Shown: one piece after another, positions 16,906 to 26,476 of the stretch
Position numbering within the stretch: the stretch's first letter is position 1
Layout: each line of letters opens with the position of its first letter
Notes under the pieces: model-generated
Seen by the model: only the letters and a program-made list of their open reading frames with translations
The model's database searches: none
What the model was told of the DNA's origin: nothing
Position numbers and translations under genes: made by a program
From: Pseudobdellovibrio sp031428275
Lineage (GTDB): Bacteria > Bdellovibrionota > Bdellovibrionia > Bdellovibrionales > Bdellovibrionaceae
DNA length: 64,000 bases
Assembly: GCA_031428275.1 (NCBI GenBank)
Contig: JANPPC010000007.1
Location: 159,631 to 223,630 of the forward strand
Direction of reading: 5' to 3'

Positions 16906-18693
16906 TTGGAAATTCACAGCAATCAAATAAATGTTCTACAAAACTGGCGGCAACAGCGTGCGGCGCGCGTAAATGCCGCTTTTGCTAAGTACGGAATGGT
17001 CTTCGCATTAGCAGCTACCATTGTTGATTTATATTTCAATATGCCGTTGATTGTTTTATTCGGCGACTTAGCAATGATTTTGGGCATGGCCGTTTCACTC
17101 TATTACTCAAGAAAAAAAACTTTATCTAATTTAGCATGGGCCCCGCTATACACCGGAATATTTTTTGCGATATCAACCAGCCTTGCGGTCACCGGTGGCA
17201 CGCATAGTTCTTTCTTCGGTGGTTACTTAACCTTGCTTTTTGTGATCGGCCTCATCACGCAAGTAAGAATAAGACCCCTCTACGTTTGCGTTTTTGTATT
17301 CGCAAATTTGCTTGCGTGGGGTTTTGCCGAATTTCTGTTTCCAAACGCATTTAACAGTCACCCCCCCGACTTGATTTTTTCACTTTTAATTAACGCGATC
17401 GTCGTCTTAGCTCTGACAGTTTGTCTTTTCGAGTTTTTAAGAACTGAGAAAACTTTGGCCGACGAAATTTTACACCGCTATCAAGAGCTCGACATCGCGC
17501 AAAGAAACCTAAACCGCGAAGAAGCGGCCAATGCCATGAAGACAACTTTTTTAGCGAATATCAGCCACGAACTTCGCACTCCACTTGGCGCCATCTTGGG
17601 CTATGCCGATCTTATTCTAGAACAGAAATCATCTGAAAAAGAGCGCACTGCTTTTGCTGAAACCATACTTAAGAACGGGCATCAGCTATTGCACCTGGTC
17701 GATGATTTACTCGATTTAACCAAGGTCGAAGCCGGAAAAGTTGAAATTGAAAAAATCCCTTTTAGCCCAATGCAAACTCTGACCGAAGTGATCGAGCTTC
17801 TGACTTTAAGCGCAAAAAAGAAAGACCTTGAGCTGAGTTTAGCAACGCAAAATCAAGCTCCGTTACTGATTTCGTCTGACCCGTTACGCTTGCGACAGAT
17901 TTTAATGAACGTCATTGGTAATGCAATTAAGTTCAGTGAACAAGGCCGCGTGCAAGTTAACGTGCGCCACGAGCCCGGTTTATCGCCTGATTCTATCGCC
18001 TACTTAGTCTTTGAGATTCAGGATACTGGCCCAGGTCTTTCAATTCCCGAGCAGGAAAGATTGTTTAAACCTTTTACTCAGGCCGATGCTTCGATAACGC
18101 GTAAATACGGAGGCACCGGATTAGGCCTGAATCTATCCAGGCATTTAGCACGCTTGCTTGGTGGAGAACTAGAGCTAGAGTGGAGCCAACCTGGAGTCGG
18201 AACTAGGTTTTGTTTAAGAATTCCGGCCCAGATACCAGAAGAGAATACCTTGGTAAACGCTGTAAATTTACCGGCTAAGCTATCGAAAGCACGGGTAATT
18301 CCTTTCGGAAGAAGTATCTTGGTCGTCGAAGATAATCTTGATAATCAAGACTTAATCACACGCTATCTAGCGGATATTCACGCAGAAATTGAAGTGGCTT
18401 CCGATGGTTTGCAAGCCATTCAAATGGTGCAAGCGTTTGATTTCGATATGATTTTGATGGATGTACAAATGCCAATTTTAGATGGCCTGCAGACAGCACG
18501 CTTATTGCGAAAAAAACGTTTTGCTAAGCCAATCATCGCATTAACAGCGCATGCGATGAAAGAAGATCGCGATCGCTGTCTAGAGGCTGGGTTTGATGAT
18601 TACCTAACAAAGCCTATTGATCGCAATGTCTTATTAGATAAGATTGCTCAGCATTTATCGTCACAATTATCATCAGACCAAAATCTGGTTTAA
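16906..18693 (+). CDS. Membrane-bound hybrid histidine kinase
   Basis: 595 residues. Residues 25-175 hold about six membrane helices with short loops, likely the sensor. A linker helix leads to HisKA (ISHELRTPLGAILGYADL, about 217-234), the ATPase domain (NVIGNAIKF, DTGPGLS, KYGGTGLGLNLSRHLA) and a C-terminal receiver (about 465-585: LVVEDNLDN, acceptor in MILMDVQMP, LTKP). The start is TTG with GGCGAGG upstream. It is a paralogue of the soluble kinase at 8237 and the PAS kinase at 59164. Output partner and signal unknown. Confidence 0.88.
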   Translation: MEIHSNQINVLQNWRQQRAARVNAAFAKYGMVFALAATIVDLYFNMPLIVLFGDLAMILGMAVSLYYSRKKTLSNLAWAPLYTGIFFAISTSLAVTGGTHSSFFGGYLTLLFVIGLITQVRIRPLYVCVFVFANLLAWGFAEFLFPNAFNSHPPDLIFSLLINAIVVLALTVCLFEFLRTEKTLADEILHRYQELDIAQRNLNREEAANAMKTTFLANISHELRTPLGAILGYADLILEQKSSEKERTAFAETILKNGHQLLHLVDDLLDLTKVEAGKVEIEKIPFSPMQTLTEVIELLTLSAKKKDLELSLATQNQAPLLISSDPLRLRQILMNVIGNAIKFSEQGRVQVNVRHEPGLSPDSIAYLVFEIQDTGPGLSIPEQERLFKPFTQADASITRKYGGTGLGLNLSRHLARLLGGELELEWSQPGVGTRFCLRIPAQIPEENTLVNAVNLPAKLSKARVIPFGRSILVVEDNLDNQDLITRYLADIHAEIEVASDGLQAIQMVQAFDFDMILMDVQMPILDGLQTARLLRKKRFAKPIIALTAHAMKEDRDRCLEAGFDDYLTKPIDRNVLLDKIAQHLSSQLSSDQNLV

Positions 18694-18847
18694 ATCCAAG
18701 GTTTTCACACCTAGCAAGTGATGAGAATTGTTATCTGTTTAAAAGTTAACCGGTCTTTGATCACCCGAACGAATAGAAGCCCAATTGAAGCCTGAATTAT
18801 GGAACGATCTTATTGCAACAAGCATCGAACCTTACAGGAGAAAAATC

Positions 18848-20266
18848 ATGGCTTTCAAAACGAAAATCGCATTAACGACCTTGTCTATCTGTTTAAGTAC
18901 GACCGCTTGGGCTCAACAATTAAGACTGAGCCAAGGGCTAACGATGAACGGTGGCCGAGTGGCGACCGAAGAAAATATCGTGGCTGCACGGGCATCGACC
19001 TTAGTGGAAGTCTACGACATGGCGATCGATAAAAATCTTCAATATCTTATTAATGATCAAAATTATCGAGCGGTTTTTACCCGCATCGAACAAGCTAAAT
19101 CAAAACTTCGCCCGACAGCTTACGCTGAGGCGCGCGCCGGTTATTCAACCATGGGCCAAACAGCTCATAGTTATTTAAGTGCGTCAGCCAGTTTAAATGC
19201 CAACTGGGCAATCTATAACAAAGAATTAAATCTAGGCGTCAGCATTTCTGAAATGGAAGTTCAATTAGCTGAGCGGCAATTGGGTTTAGCTCGACAAGAA
19301 TTAATGGGCTTAGTGGCTAAGTCTTATTTAAATTTAGTCGCAAAAGAAGATCTCGTTAAATTATCACAAGAGCGCGTACATAACTTACGTAAGGTATTAG
19401 GCTCAGCCAAAAATCTAGTAAGTATCGGAGTACAAACGAACGATATTTTAGGGCCCGCTCAACTTGATTTACAACAGGCTCAAATTAAATTAATGGAAGC
19501 AACGCAAAGTCGTGATTCAGCACAAACACGTTTTGAAAGTGATTTCGGAGTTTCATTCAAAGCTTATTTATCAGCTCGCGGCGCTGTGATTCCGTCGATT
19601 AGTCAAAAATCAGTTTCAGACTGGTTAAATGAGGCAGAACAAAACTCAGTCAGAATTCAGATTCAGCAATTAACAGCCGAAATTGCTAAAGTTCAAATTA
19701 AAAAACAAGATGCGATCGGTAAATCACGCATTGACTTGCAAGCACGCCTTGGAGTTGATCGAAACCCTTCATTACCTTTTGCAGGTGACCTCAGCGGCCA
19801 AAATCGTCTTCAGCGTGGTAATTCGATCTTTATCGTTTGGACGAAACCTATCTGGGACGGCAGATTCCGTTCCGCAGCAACCGACGAAGCCGTTCACCGT
19901 CAGGTATCAGCGGAGTTACAAACTGATTATGCCCGTAAACAAGTGCGCGATGATATTATGGCAGCTTTAGATAATTATCGTTTGGCTGTTAATACAATTG
20001 GTGTTCAACGCCAGGTTGTCGGAACTTCGCAGGGCATTATCAAATCCATCGAAAATGGTGCGATTGCGGGTGAGGTCAACTACGACCGCTTGTTGCAAGA
20101 AGTAAATCGCTTGTACGATAATAAGTTTGATCTATCGCAAACAAATATCAAAGCCTTAGAAGCTTACATCCAATTAAAACTAGCAGCCGGTACTTTAGAC
20201 GCAAACGATTTATCATTAATCAGTTTGTCTTTGAAGCCAACGGCACCGAACGTTAGCGCTGATTAA
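18848..20266 (+). CDS. TolC-like outer membrane efflux protein
   Basis: 472 residues from the ATG at 18848, which follows AGGAG and begins a signal peptide (MAFKTKIALTTLSICLSTTAWA). The in-frame extension to 18785 is rejected. Two long repeats of helical coiled-coil character with LGVSISEMEVQLAERQLGLARQELMGLVAKSYLNLVA-type periodicity indicate the outer membrane efflux fold (trimeric exit duct). No adaptor or pump is adjacent, unlike the second TolC-like gene at 27424. A perfect terminator for this gene lies inside the oppositely transcribed trpS gene. Confidence 0.8.
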   Translation: MAFKTKIALTTLSICLSTTAWAQQLRLSQGLTMNGGRVATEENIVAARASTLVEVYDMAIDKNLQYLINDQNYRAVFTRIEQAKSKLRPTAYAEARAGYSTMGQTAHSYLSASASLNANWAIYNKELNLGVSISEMEVQLAERQLGLARQELMGLVAKSYLNLVAKEDLVKLSQERVHNLRKVLGSAKNLVSIGVQTNDILGPAQLDLQQAQIKLMEATQSRDSAQTRFESDFGVSFKAYLSARGAVIPSISQKSVSDWLNEAEQNSVRIQIQQLTAEIAKVQIKKQDAIGKSRIDLQARLGVDRNPSLPFAGDLSGQNRLQRGNSIFIVWTKPIWDGRFRSAATDEAVHRQVSAELQTDYARKQVRDDIMAALDNYRLAVNTIGVQRQVVGTSQGIIKSIENGAIAGEVNYDRLLQEVNRLYDNKFDLSQTNIKALEAYIQLKLAAGTLDANDLSLISLSLKPTAPNVSAD

Positions 20267-20293
20267 GATTCAGCACATGCGTGCAACTGAAAT

Positions 20294-21295
20294 TTAGAAC
20301 TTTCTAGGTACGAGGCCAACGGCCTCGTATACTTTTTTAAGGGTATCTTGCGCGCGAACGTTCGCGCGCTCGGCACCCTGCTTAAGTAAATCATCTAAGT
20401 GATCGCGATTTTTCATCAACTGATCGTATTCTTCTTTAATTGGCTTCAACGTTTTCACCACGATCTCGGCTAGATCTACTTTTAAATGCCCGTACATTTT
20501 ACCTTGGTAATCTGCTTCAAGTTGAGTAATAGCTCTACCCGTTAATACCGAATAGATCGTTAGCAAATTTGAAACGCCCGCTTTGTTTTCGACGTCAAAT
20601 CTAATTTCAGTTTCTGAATCAGTCGCAGCACCTTTAATTTTTTTCTCAATTTTTTTCGCATCGTCGATAATTGAAACGAAGTTCTTTTCGTTTTCGTCAG
20701 ACTTTGACATTTTTTTAGTCGGATCTTGTAACGACATGATACGGGCGCCCATCTTGCCAATGTAGGCTTCGGGCATCTTTAAGATCTTATCTTGGTAGCG
20801 GTTTTGAAAAAAGCCAACTAGATCACGGCACAATTCTAAGTGCTGGCGCTGGTCTTCACCGACCGGAACCACATCAGCTTGGTAAAGTAAAATATCGGCC
20901 GCCATTAAAACCGGGTAAGTGTAAAGCCCGGCATTTACATTTTTTTCGTGCTTTTCGGCTTTTTCTTTAAACTGCGTCATGCGGTTTAAATAACCCAACG
21001 GAGTTAGACAAGTTAAAATCCAACTCAGCTCGGTATGTGCCGGAACATGCGACTGCGCAAAGATCGTATTATTATGCGGATCAAGGCCCAAGGCTAAGTA
21101 CTGAGCGAAAAAACTGTAAGTTCGCTCGCGCAGTATTTTGGGGTCTTGAAAAACGGTCAGCGCATGCAAGTCGGCTAAAAAATAGAAGCAGTTGTACTCT
21201 TCCTGAAGTTTTTTCCAATTAGCCAGGGCTCCGATGTAATTACCTAGAGTCAAATCACCCGTAACCGTGCTGCCACTTAAAATCGTCTTTTTCAT
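20294..21295 (-). CDS. trpS: Tryptophanyl-tRNA synthetase
   Basis: 333 residues from the ATG at 21295. Class I signatures: GDLTLGNYIGAL (HIGH-equivalent GNYIG) near the start and KKMSKSDENEKN (KMSKS) around residue 200. It charges tRNA-Trp with tryptophan. The start at 21295 gives the usual length; the frame is open to 21334 but the extra residues are not family-like. A GGGG tract right before the ATG is too close to be a good ribosome site. The 3' end of the gene contains the terminator of the opposing gene. Confidence 0.93.
   Translation of the reverse strand: MKKTILSGSTVTGDLTLGNYIGALANWKKLQEEYNCFYFLADLHALTVFQDPKILRERTYSFFAQYLALGLDPHNNTIFAQSHVPAHTELSWILTCLTPLGYLNRMTQFKEKAEKHEKNVNAGLYTYPVLMAADILLYQADVVPVGEDQRQHLELCRDLVGFFQNRYQDKILKMPEAYIGKMGARIMSLQDPTKKMSKSDENEKNFVSIIDDAKKIEKKIKGAATDSETEIRFDVENKAGVSNLLTIYSVLTGRAITQLEADYQGKMYGHLKVDLAEIVVKTLKPIKEEYDQLMKNRDHLDDLLKQGAERANVRAQDTLKKVYEAVGLVPRKF
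20308..20338 (+). terminator. Rho-independent terminator of the tolC-like gene, inside trpS coding sequence
   Basis: TACGAGGCC (20309-20317), loop AAC, GGCCTCGTA (20321-20329), then TAC and six T (20333-20338). Perfect 9-bp stem on the plus strand, 42 bp after the plus-strand stop at 20266. On the other strand the same bases encode the last residues of TrpS. Confidence 0.75.
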
Positions 21296-21375
21296 GCCCC
21301 AAACTATATCGGGTTCAGTTGATAGGCTCAACATTTTTTGACGTATTCAAAGCGAGCTGTTACAGTCCGAATCCC

Positions 21376-22131
21376 ATGAACTTTAAAAAAATTCCGAAAA
21401 AGTATCAGCCCAAAGGTTACGAGATCGTTTACGAAGATTTAGATCTTTTCGTAGGCAACAAAGCCGCAGGCTTTCTTACCGTACCAGCACTTTGGAACGA
21501 TAAAGACACCCTCGTTGATGCCCTGAACGGCTATGTGCGAAAGGGCAACCCCCGCTCGCGCAAAGAAGTTTTTGTCGTGCATCGGTTAGATCAATACACG
21601 ACCGGCGTTTTACTTTTCGCAAAGTCTGAACAAGTTCAGTATTATTTAAAAGAAAACTGGAAATCGACCGTGAAGCACTACTATACGATTGTACACGGTA
21701 AGCTGGCTAAAAAAAGCGGCGTCATTTCGAGCTACCTTGAAGAAGATGAAGACTACAAAATGAATTCAAATCAAAAGGGCGTCGGCAAACTGGCCGAGAC
21801 CGAATACCACGTTTTAAAAGAAACTCAGCATTTCAGCCTCATCAAAGTGAACTTACTAACGGGCCGTAAAAATCAAATTCGCGTGCACATGGCTGACCAA
21901 GGCCACCCCGTCGTGGGCGACCCGAAGTACGGTACCAAAGAAACCAAAAAGCACCATCAACTGGCGTTACACGCAACTTCGATTGAATTTACCCATCCCC
22001 ATTCTAAAAAGCGCATGAAATTTGTTGTTGCACCGCCCAAGTTTTTTTCAAGCTTGGTTGATTACGAATATGCCGAGCAAGAAGAAGTTGATGACAGCGA
22101 AGACGCAGGCCCTTTAGGTTCTGCCGAATAA
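21376..22131 (+). CDS. RluA-family RNA pseudouridine synthase
   Basis: 251 residues from the ATG at 21376. The catalytic motif HRLDQYTTGVLLFAK holds the Asp that attacks the uridine; LLTGRKNQIRVHMADQGHPVVGDPKYG is the conserved second half. The family converts specific uridines in rRNA or tRNA to pseudouridine; the target is not clear. There is no N-terminal S4 domain. The tail (EYAEQEEVDDSEDAG) is acidic. The frame is open to 21319, but that part overlaps the trpS start and is not family-like. Confidence 0.87.
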   Translation: MNFKKIPKKYQPKGYEIVYEDLDLFVGNKAAGFLTVPALWNDKDTLVDALNGYVRKGNPRSRKEVFVVHRLDQYTTGVLLFAKSEQVQYYLKENWKSTVKHYYTIVHGKLAKKSGVISSYLEEDEDYKMNSNQKGVGKLAETEYHVLKETQHFSLIKVNLLTGRKNQIRVHMADQGHPVVGDPKYGTKETKKHHQLALHATSIEFTHPHSKKRMKFVVAPPKFFSSLVDYEYAEQEEVDDSEDAGPLGSAE

Positions 22132-22146
22132 GCTTTCTTCGTTTGC

Positions 22147-23982
22147 CTAAGTTTCGCTAAGCGCTGCGTTTAGCTTTTCTTCGTAAACTTTTGCCTGCTG
22201 TTGCTTTGCCCACATCATGGCGTATTCACCGTTTTTCGCGAGCAAATCGCGATGAGTCCCTTGCTCTGCAATTCTTCCGGCTTTTAATACGATAATTTGG
22301 TCTGCATCGACAATCGTTGATAACCGATGCGCGATGACTAAGGTCGTACGATTCTTTGAAACTTGCTCTAGCGACGCTTGAATTTCTTTTTCAGTATGCG
22401 AATCAAGTGCCGAGGTCGCTTCATCGAATAATAAAATCTGTGGATTCTTTAGAATTGTACGCGCGATGGCGACCCGCTGCTTTTCGCCGCCCGACAATTT
22501 AAGACCGCGTTCTCCGACCGAGGTTTCATATTTTTGCGGCAGACTTTCAATGAAATCATGAATCTGCGCCAGACGTGCGGCCTGCACAACTTCGGCATCG
22601 GTCGCATTCGGTCGGCCGTAGCGGATATTGTATCCAATACTATCGTTAAATAAAACCGTATCTTGCGGCACGATGCCGATCGATTGACGTAGCGACTTCT
22701 GCGTGACTTTTTTGATATCGTCTTCGCCAATTTTAATAGTGCCGCTGGTCGCATCGTAAAATCTAAATAGTAATCTAGCTAAAGTCGATTTGCCCGAGCC
22801 ACTGGGCCCAACAACCGCGAAAGTCTGCCCCGACGGAATTCTAAAACTGACATCTTTTAAAATTTCGCGGTCTGAATTGTAATAAAAATTAACTTTATCA
22901 AATTCGACCGACCAATCGGCGGCGTGTAAAATTTTGGCGTCGGGCACATCTTTTACTTCAGCGTTAATATCTAGAAGCTCGAACATTTTTTCCATGTCGA
23001 TAAGCCCTTGGTTTATTTCGCGGTAGACAAAACCTAAAAATCCAAGCGGAATAAAGAGCTGTAGTAAAAGCGTATTCGCTAAAACAAAGTCTCCTAAAGT
23101 CAGGCGACCATCGATCACGCCGCCAGCGGTTAGCGCCATAACTAAAACCAAACACAAACCGATGATAAAGCCCTGACCGACGTTCAATATCGAAAGACTT
23201 GACTGGCTTTTTAGCGCTTGGCTTTGGTATTTTTCAAGTGATACGTCGTAGCGCTGATACTCGTGCTGTTCATTTACGAAATACTTAACGGTCTCATAAT
23301 TTAATAATGAATCAATAGCCTTCGTATTTGCTTCTGTATCGCTTTCGTTCATCGATTTACGAAATTTTGTACGCCAGTTCGTGATCGCGAACGTAAAGTA
23401 GATGTAAAAAGTAACCGTAACAAAAGTAATCGCCGCGATCACTGTACCAAATTTAAAATAAAGAATTCCCGTCACTAAAAAAAGTTCTAATAAAGTTGGA
23501 ATAATATTAAACAGCATAAAACTAAGTACCGACTGCATTGCACGCGTGCCGCGCTCGATCACGCGCGAAAGGCCACCCGTTTGTCGATCTAAATGAAACT
23601 TCAAAGATAAATGATGTAAGTGAAAAAAAGTCGAAAGAGCTACCGTTCTTTGGGCATGTTGAGCCACTTTTGCAAAAATAAAATCACGTAATTCACCAAA
23701 AGTTTGCTGAGCCACCCGCGCTAGGCCGTAGCTAACGATAATTCCGATCGGTAGAGCAAGCATGGGATTTATCGAAAGTGAATCGACTGCGGCTTTATAT
23801 AAAAACGGAACGTAAACGTTGATCAGCTTTGCAATTAACAAACAAGCCATCGCTAGCACGACGCGAACTTTCAAATTTGTATGCCCGGCCGGCCATAGAT
23901 GTTCGATCAAACTTTTTGCGGTATCCCAGTTATTACGTTTTACTTTGGTCTGATTTTCATTGAGCTTTGACGATTTATCCAT
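22147..23982 (-). CDS. Atm1/HMT1-type ABC exporter (permease-ATPase fusion)
   Basis: 611 residues. Six membrane helices (about 35-330) with the Atm1-family signature DRQTGGLSRVIERGTRAMQSVL, then an ATPase domain with VGPSGSGKSTLARL (Walker A), LKLSGGEKQRVAIA (signature) and ILLFDEATSALD (Walker B). Homodimers of this family export glutathione-conjugated metals or sulfur species. The N-terminus LIEHLWPAG is also typical. Divergent from the SET gene (66 bp between the starts). Confidence 0.87.
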   Translation of the reverse strand: MDKSSKLNENQTKVKRNNWDTAKSLIEHLWPAGHTNLKVRVVLAMACLLIAKLINVYVPFLYKAAVDSLSINPMLALPIGIIVSYGLARVAQQTFGELRDFIFAKVAQHAQRTVALSTFFHLHHLSLKFHLDRQTGGLSRVIERGTRAMQSVLSFMLFNIIPTLLELFLVTGILYFKFGTVIAAITFVTVTFYIYFTFAITNWRTKFRKSMNESDTEANTKAIDSLLNYETVKYFVNEQHEYQRYDVSLEKYQSQALKSQSSLSILNVGQGFIIGLCLVLVMALTAGGVIDGRLTLGDFVLANTLLLQLFIPLGFLGFVYREINQGLIDMEKMFELLDINAEVKDVPDAKILHAADWSVEFDKVNFYYNSDREILKDVSFRIPSGQTFAVVGPSGSGKSTLARLLFRFYDATSGTIKIGEDDIKKVTQKSLRQSIGIVPQDTVLFNDSIGYNIRYGRPNATDAEVVQAARLAQIHDFIESLPQKYETSVGERGLKLSGGEKQRVAIARTILKNPQILLFDEATSALDSHTEKEIQASLEQVSKNRTTLVIAHRLSTIVDADQIIVLKAGRIAEQGTHRDLLAKNGEYAMMWAKQQQAKVYEEKLNAALSET

Positions 23983-24048
23983 GGCTTTAGCCTAGCCATG
24001 TCACCCTTACTTGTTAACAGATTTAGTAACCTAAGCTTAAATAAGGTC

Positions 24049-24519
24049 ATGGATAATCGCAAAGTGTCTATTCGCAAAACCAAAAAGTTTGGCAAAGGGG
24101 TTTACGCCGATCAAAAAATTCGCAAAGGCGAAGTTATTGCCTGTTTCGACGGAGCCATTTACGACGACAACTACGAGCCTTGGACCGACGATATGTTTAA
24201 TCACGCCATTCAAATTGGGCCAGCGCTTTGGCGCGATTCAAAGGGCTGTGCTCGATTTATAAATCATTCGTGCGAACCCAATTGCGGAATTAAAGGCCTG
24301 ACACGCGTCGTAGCGATGCGTCCCATCGTAGCCGGCGAACAAATCAGCTGGGACTATGAAATGACCGAGAAGAATAAATACTGGAAGATGAAATGCAAAT
24401 GCGGCGCAAGCGGCTGCCGGGGCACAATCGGGCACTATAAAAATATGCCAAGATCTGTTCGTAAGAAATATGTGGGTTTTATTTCAGACTGGATAACCAA
24501 AAAGAAAAATAAAAAATAA
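24049..24519 (+). CDS. SET-domain lysine methyltransferase with post-SET zinc motif
   Basis: 156 residues from the ATG at 24049; a longer form from the ATG at 23998 is possible. The domain shows KGVYADQKIRKGEVI, the cofactor and knot motif RFINHSCEPNC, GEQISWDYE, and a post-SET CKCGASGCRG (C-x-C-x4-C) that would bind zinc with the NHSC cysteine. The substrate in a bacterium is unknown; a histone-like or ribosomal protein is possible. Basic C-terminus (KKKNKK). All cofactor and active-site signatures look intact, so activity is plausible. Confidence 0.8.
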   Translation: MDNRKVSIRKTKKFGKGVYADQKIRKGEVIACFDGAIYDDNYEPWTDDMFNHAIQIGPALWRDSKGCARFINHSCEPNCGIKGLTRVVAMRPIVAGEQISWDYEMTEKNKYWKMKCKCGASGCRGTIGHYKNMPRSVRKKYVGFISDWITKKKNKK

Positions 24520-24523
24520 TTCC

Positions 24524-26470
24524 CTATTCGTAGCGTAAAGCATCGATGGGGTTTAACCCAGCCGCTTTTCGGGCTGGGTAAACTCCGAAGACAACGCCGA
24601 TCAAGGCTGAAAAGAAAAACGAAAGTAAAACTGAATTAAGTGAAATTGAAGTGCTCCACCCGATCGCGGTCGCCACGATCACCGTAATTGACCAACCCAG
24701 TAATATTCCGGCTAGCCCACCGATCACGCTGACCACCACTGATTCAGATAAGAACTGCATCAAAATATCATTTCGTCTGGCGCCGATTGATTTTCGTAAA
24801 CCAATTTCTTTCGTACGTTCGGTCACCGATACCAACATAATATTCATGATACCAATGCCGCCCACTAATAATGAAATAGCCGCAATCGACGCCAGCAACA
24901 TGGCCATTGTATTACTGCTGCTTTGCAGGGCCGATTGCAAGTCAGCCATGTTAAAAATCTGAAAGGCGTCTTCTTGCTGAGACAACGGAATTCGGTGCTG
25001 CGTATTCATTACGTCGCTGATGGCGTCTTGTGCGGCAGAAATATTTTCAGGCTTATCAATTTCAACTTCGATCAGATCAACATGTTCACGTCCAAAAAGA
25101 CGGTACATACCCGTCTGTACCGGTATAATCATAACGTCATCTTGATTTCGCCAGCCACTAGCGCCTTTTTCTGGAAGCACGCCGATCACCTGAAAAATAA
25201 CCTTATTAATTTTAACCATCTCACCGATTGCGCTGCCTTGGCCGAACAATTCTTTGCGTACAGTTTCACCGATAACAGCTAGACGGGCTCGCTTATTATT
25301 TTCTTCTTCAGTAAAAAAACGCCCTCGAGCCGGGATCGACGCATGAATCAGCGACCAGCTAGGCGATGTCGACTGAACTCGGGTGTTCCAGTTTTTACCC
25401 GCCGCCGTGGCTTGCGCCTGGCCCGAAACTTCGGCCGAGACATGTTTAATCGAAGCGATCCTGTTTTTTAAAACTGCTATATCTTCATAACTTAAGCGGT
25501 TTGCGGCACTGGACTCTTGCGTAACACCACCGACTCGAACCGAACCCGCACGAACGGTTAGTAAGTTTGAACCTAATGATGACAGGCTTGATTCGATTTG
25601 TTTTTGCGCACCCGCACCGATCGCTAACATCGCAACCACCGCCGCCACGCCAATCATAATACCAAGCATTGATAATGACGTTCGAACTTTGTTTGCCATC
25701 AAAGTCTTGTAGCCCTGCTTAAAATAATCAATGAGGTCAAAAAAGAAAGACGTTTTCTTTGCAGTTTTAACCTCACGAACCGAGGTGTCTTTATTAAATG
25801 AGGTCATACGCTGGTCTGAATGCACCAAGCCGTCGCGCATGCGAATCAGCCGCTTAGCCTGCGCACCGATATCTTCTTCGTGCGTGACGATGACGACCGT
25901 AATACCCGAATCATTTAACTGTTTTAAAGTTTTCATGATTTCTTTTTCGCTGACCGAATCTAAGTTACCCGTCGGTTCGTCGGCTAAAATCATACGGGGG
26001 CGGTTGACCAGCGCGCGCGCAATCGCTACCCGCTGTTGTTGCCCACCTGATAATTCATTCGGGCGATGATGGCTACGAGAGCCCAAGCCAACCCGTTCAA
26101 GCAGATTCTTCGAATGCGCAGTGCCTTCTTCTTTTTTAGAATAGAGAAGTGGAAGGGCTACGTTTTCTAAAGCATTCATTCGCGGCAATAAATTAAATTG
26201 TTGAAAAATAAAACCGATTTCGTCGCGGCGAAATACCGCCAGCTCATCTTCGGATAGTTTAGAGACCTCTTTTTTATTAAACTGATACGTCCCCGAACTG
26301 GGAACATCTAACAAACCTAAAATATTCATCAGCGTCGATTTACCGGAACCCGATGGGCCCATGATTGCAACAAAGTCACCGTCTTCAATCGCCAAATCAA
26401 CGCCCTTCAAAACCTGTAAGTTTTGGTCGCCCATCTGATAAGATTTAGTGATGCCTTTGATTTCAATCAT
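24524..26470 (-). CDS. macB: MacB-type ABC transporter (ATPase plus permease)
   Basis: 648 residues. The N-terminal ATPase (1-225) has MGPSGSGKSTLMNILG, LSGGQQQRVAIARAL and MILADEPTGNLD. A first membrane helix (about 270-295) is followed by a large periplasmic MacB-type domain, then three C-terminal helices (520-640) with the FtsX-like RTKEIGLRKSIGARRNDI. MacB is a mechanotransmission pump that works with an adaptor and a TolC duct. It is the last gene of a three-gene operon, 6 bp after macA. Confidence 0.9.
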   Translation of the reverse strand: MIEIKGITKSYQMGDQNLQVLKGVDLAIEDGDFVAIMGPSGSGKSTLMNILGLLDVPSSGTYQFNKKEVSKLSEDELAVFRRDEIGFIFQQFNLLPRMNALENVALPLLYSKKEEGTAHSKNLLERVGLGSRSHHRPNELSGGQQQRVAIARALVNRPRMILADEPTGNLDSVSEKEIMKTLKQLNDSGITVVIVTHEEDIGAQAKRLIRMRDGLVHSDQRMTSFNKDTSVREVKTAKKTSFFFDLIDYFKQGYKTLMANKVRTSLSMLGIMIGVAAVVAMLAIGAGAQKQIESSLSSLGSNLLTVRAGSVRVGGVTQESSAANRLSYEDIAVLKNRIASIKHVSAEVSGQAQATAAGKNWNTRVQSTSPSWSLIHASIPARGRFFTEEENNKRARLAVIGETVRKELFGQGSAIGEMVKINKVIFQVIGVLPEKGASGWRNQDDVMIIPVQTGMYRLFGREHVDLIEVEIDKPENISAAQDAISDVMNTQHRIPLSQQEDAFQIFNMADLQSALQSSSNTMAMLLASIAAISLLVGGIGIMNIMLVSVTERTKEIGLRKSIGARRNDILMQFLSESVVVSVIGGLAGILLGWSITVIVATAIGWSTSISLNSVLLSFFFSALIGVVFGVYPARKAAGLNPIDALRYE

Positions 26471-26476
26471 GCTTGA

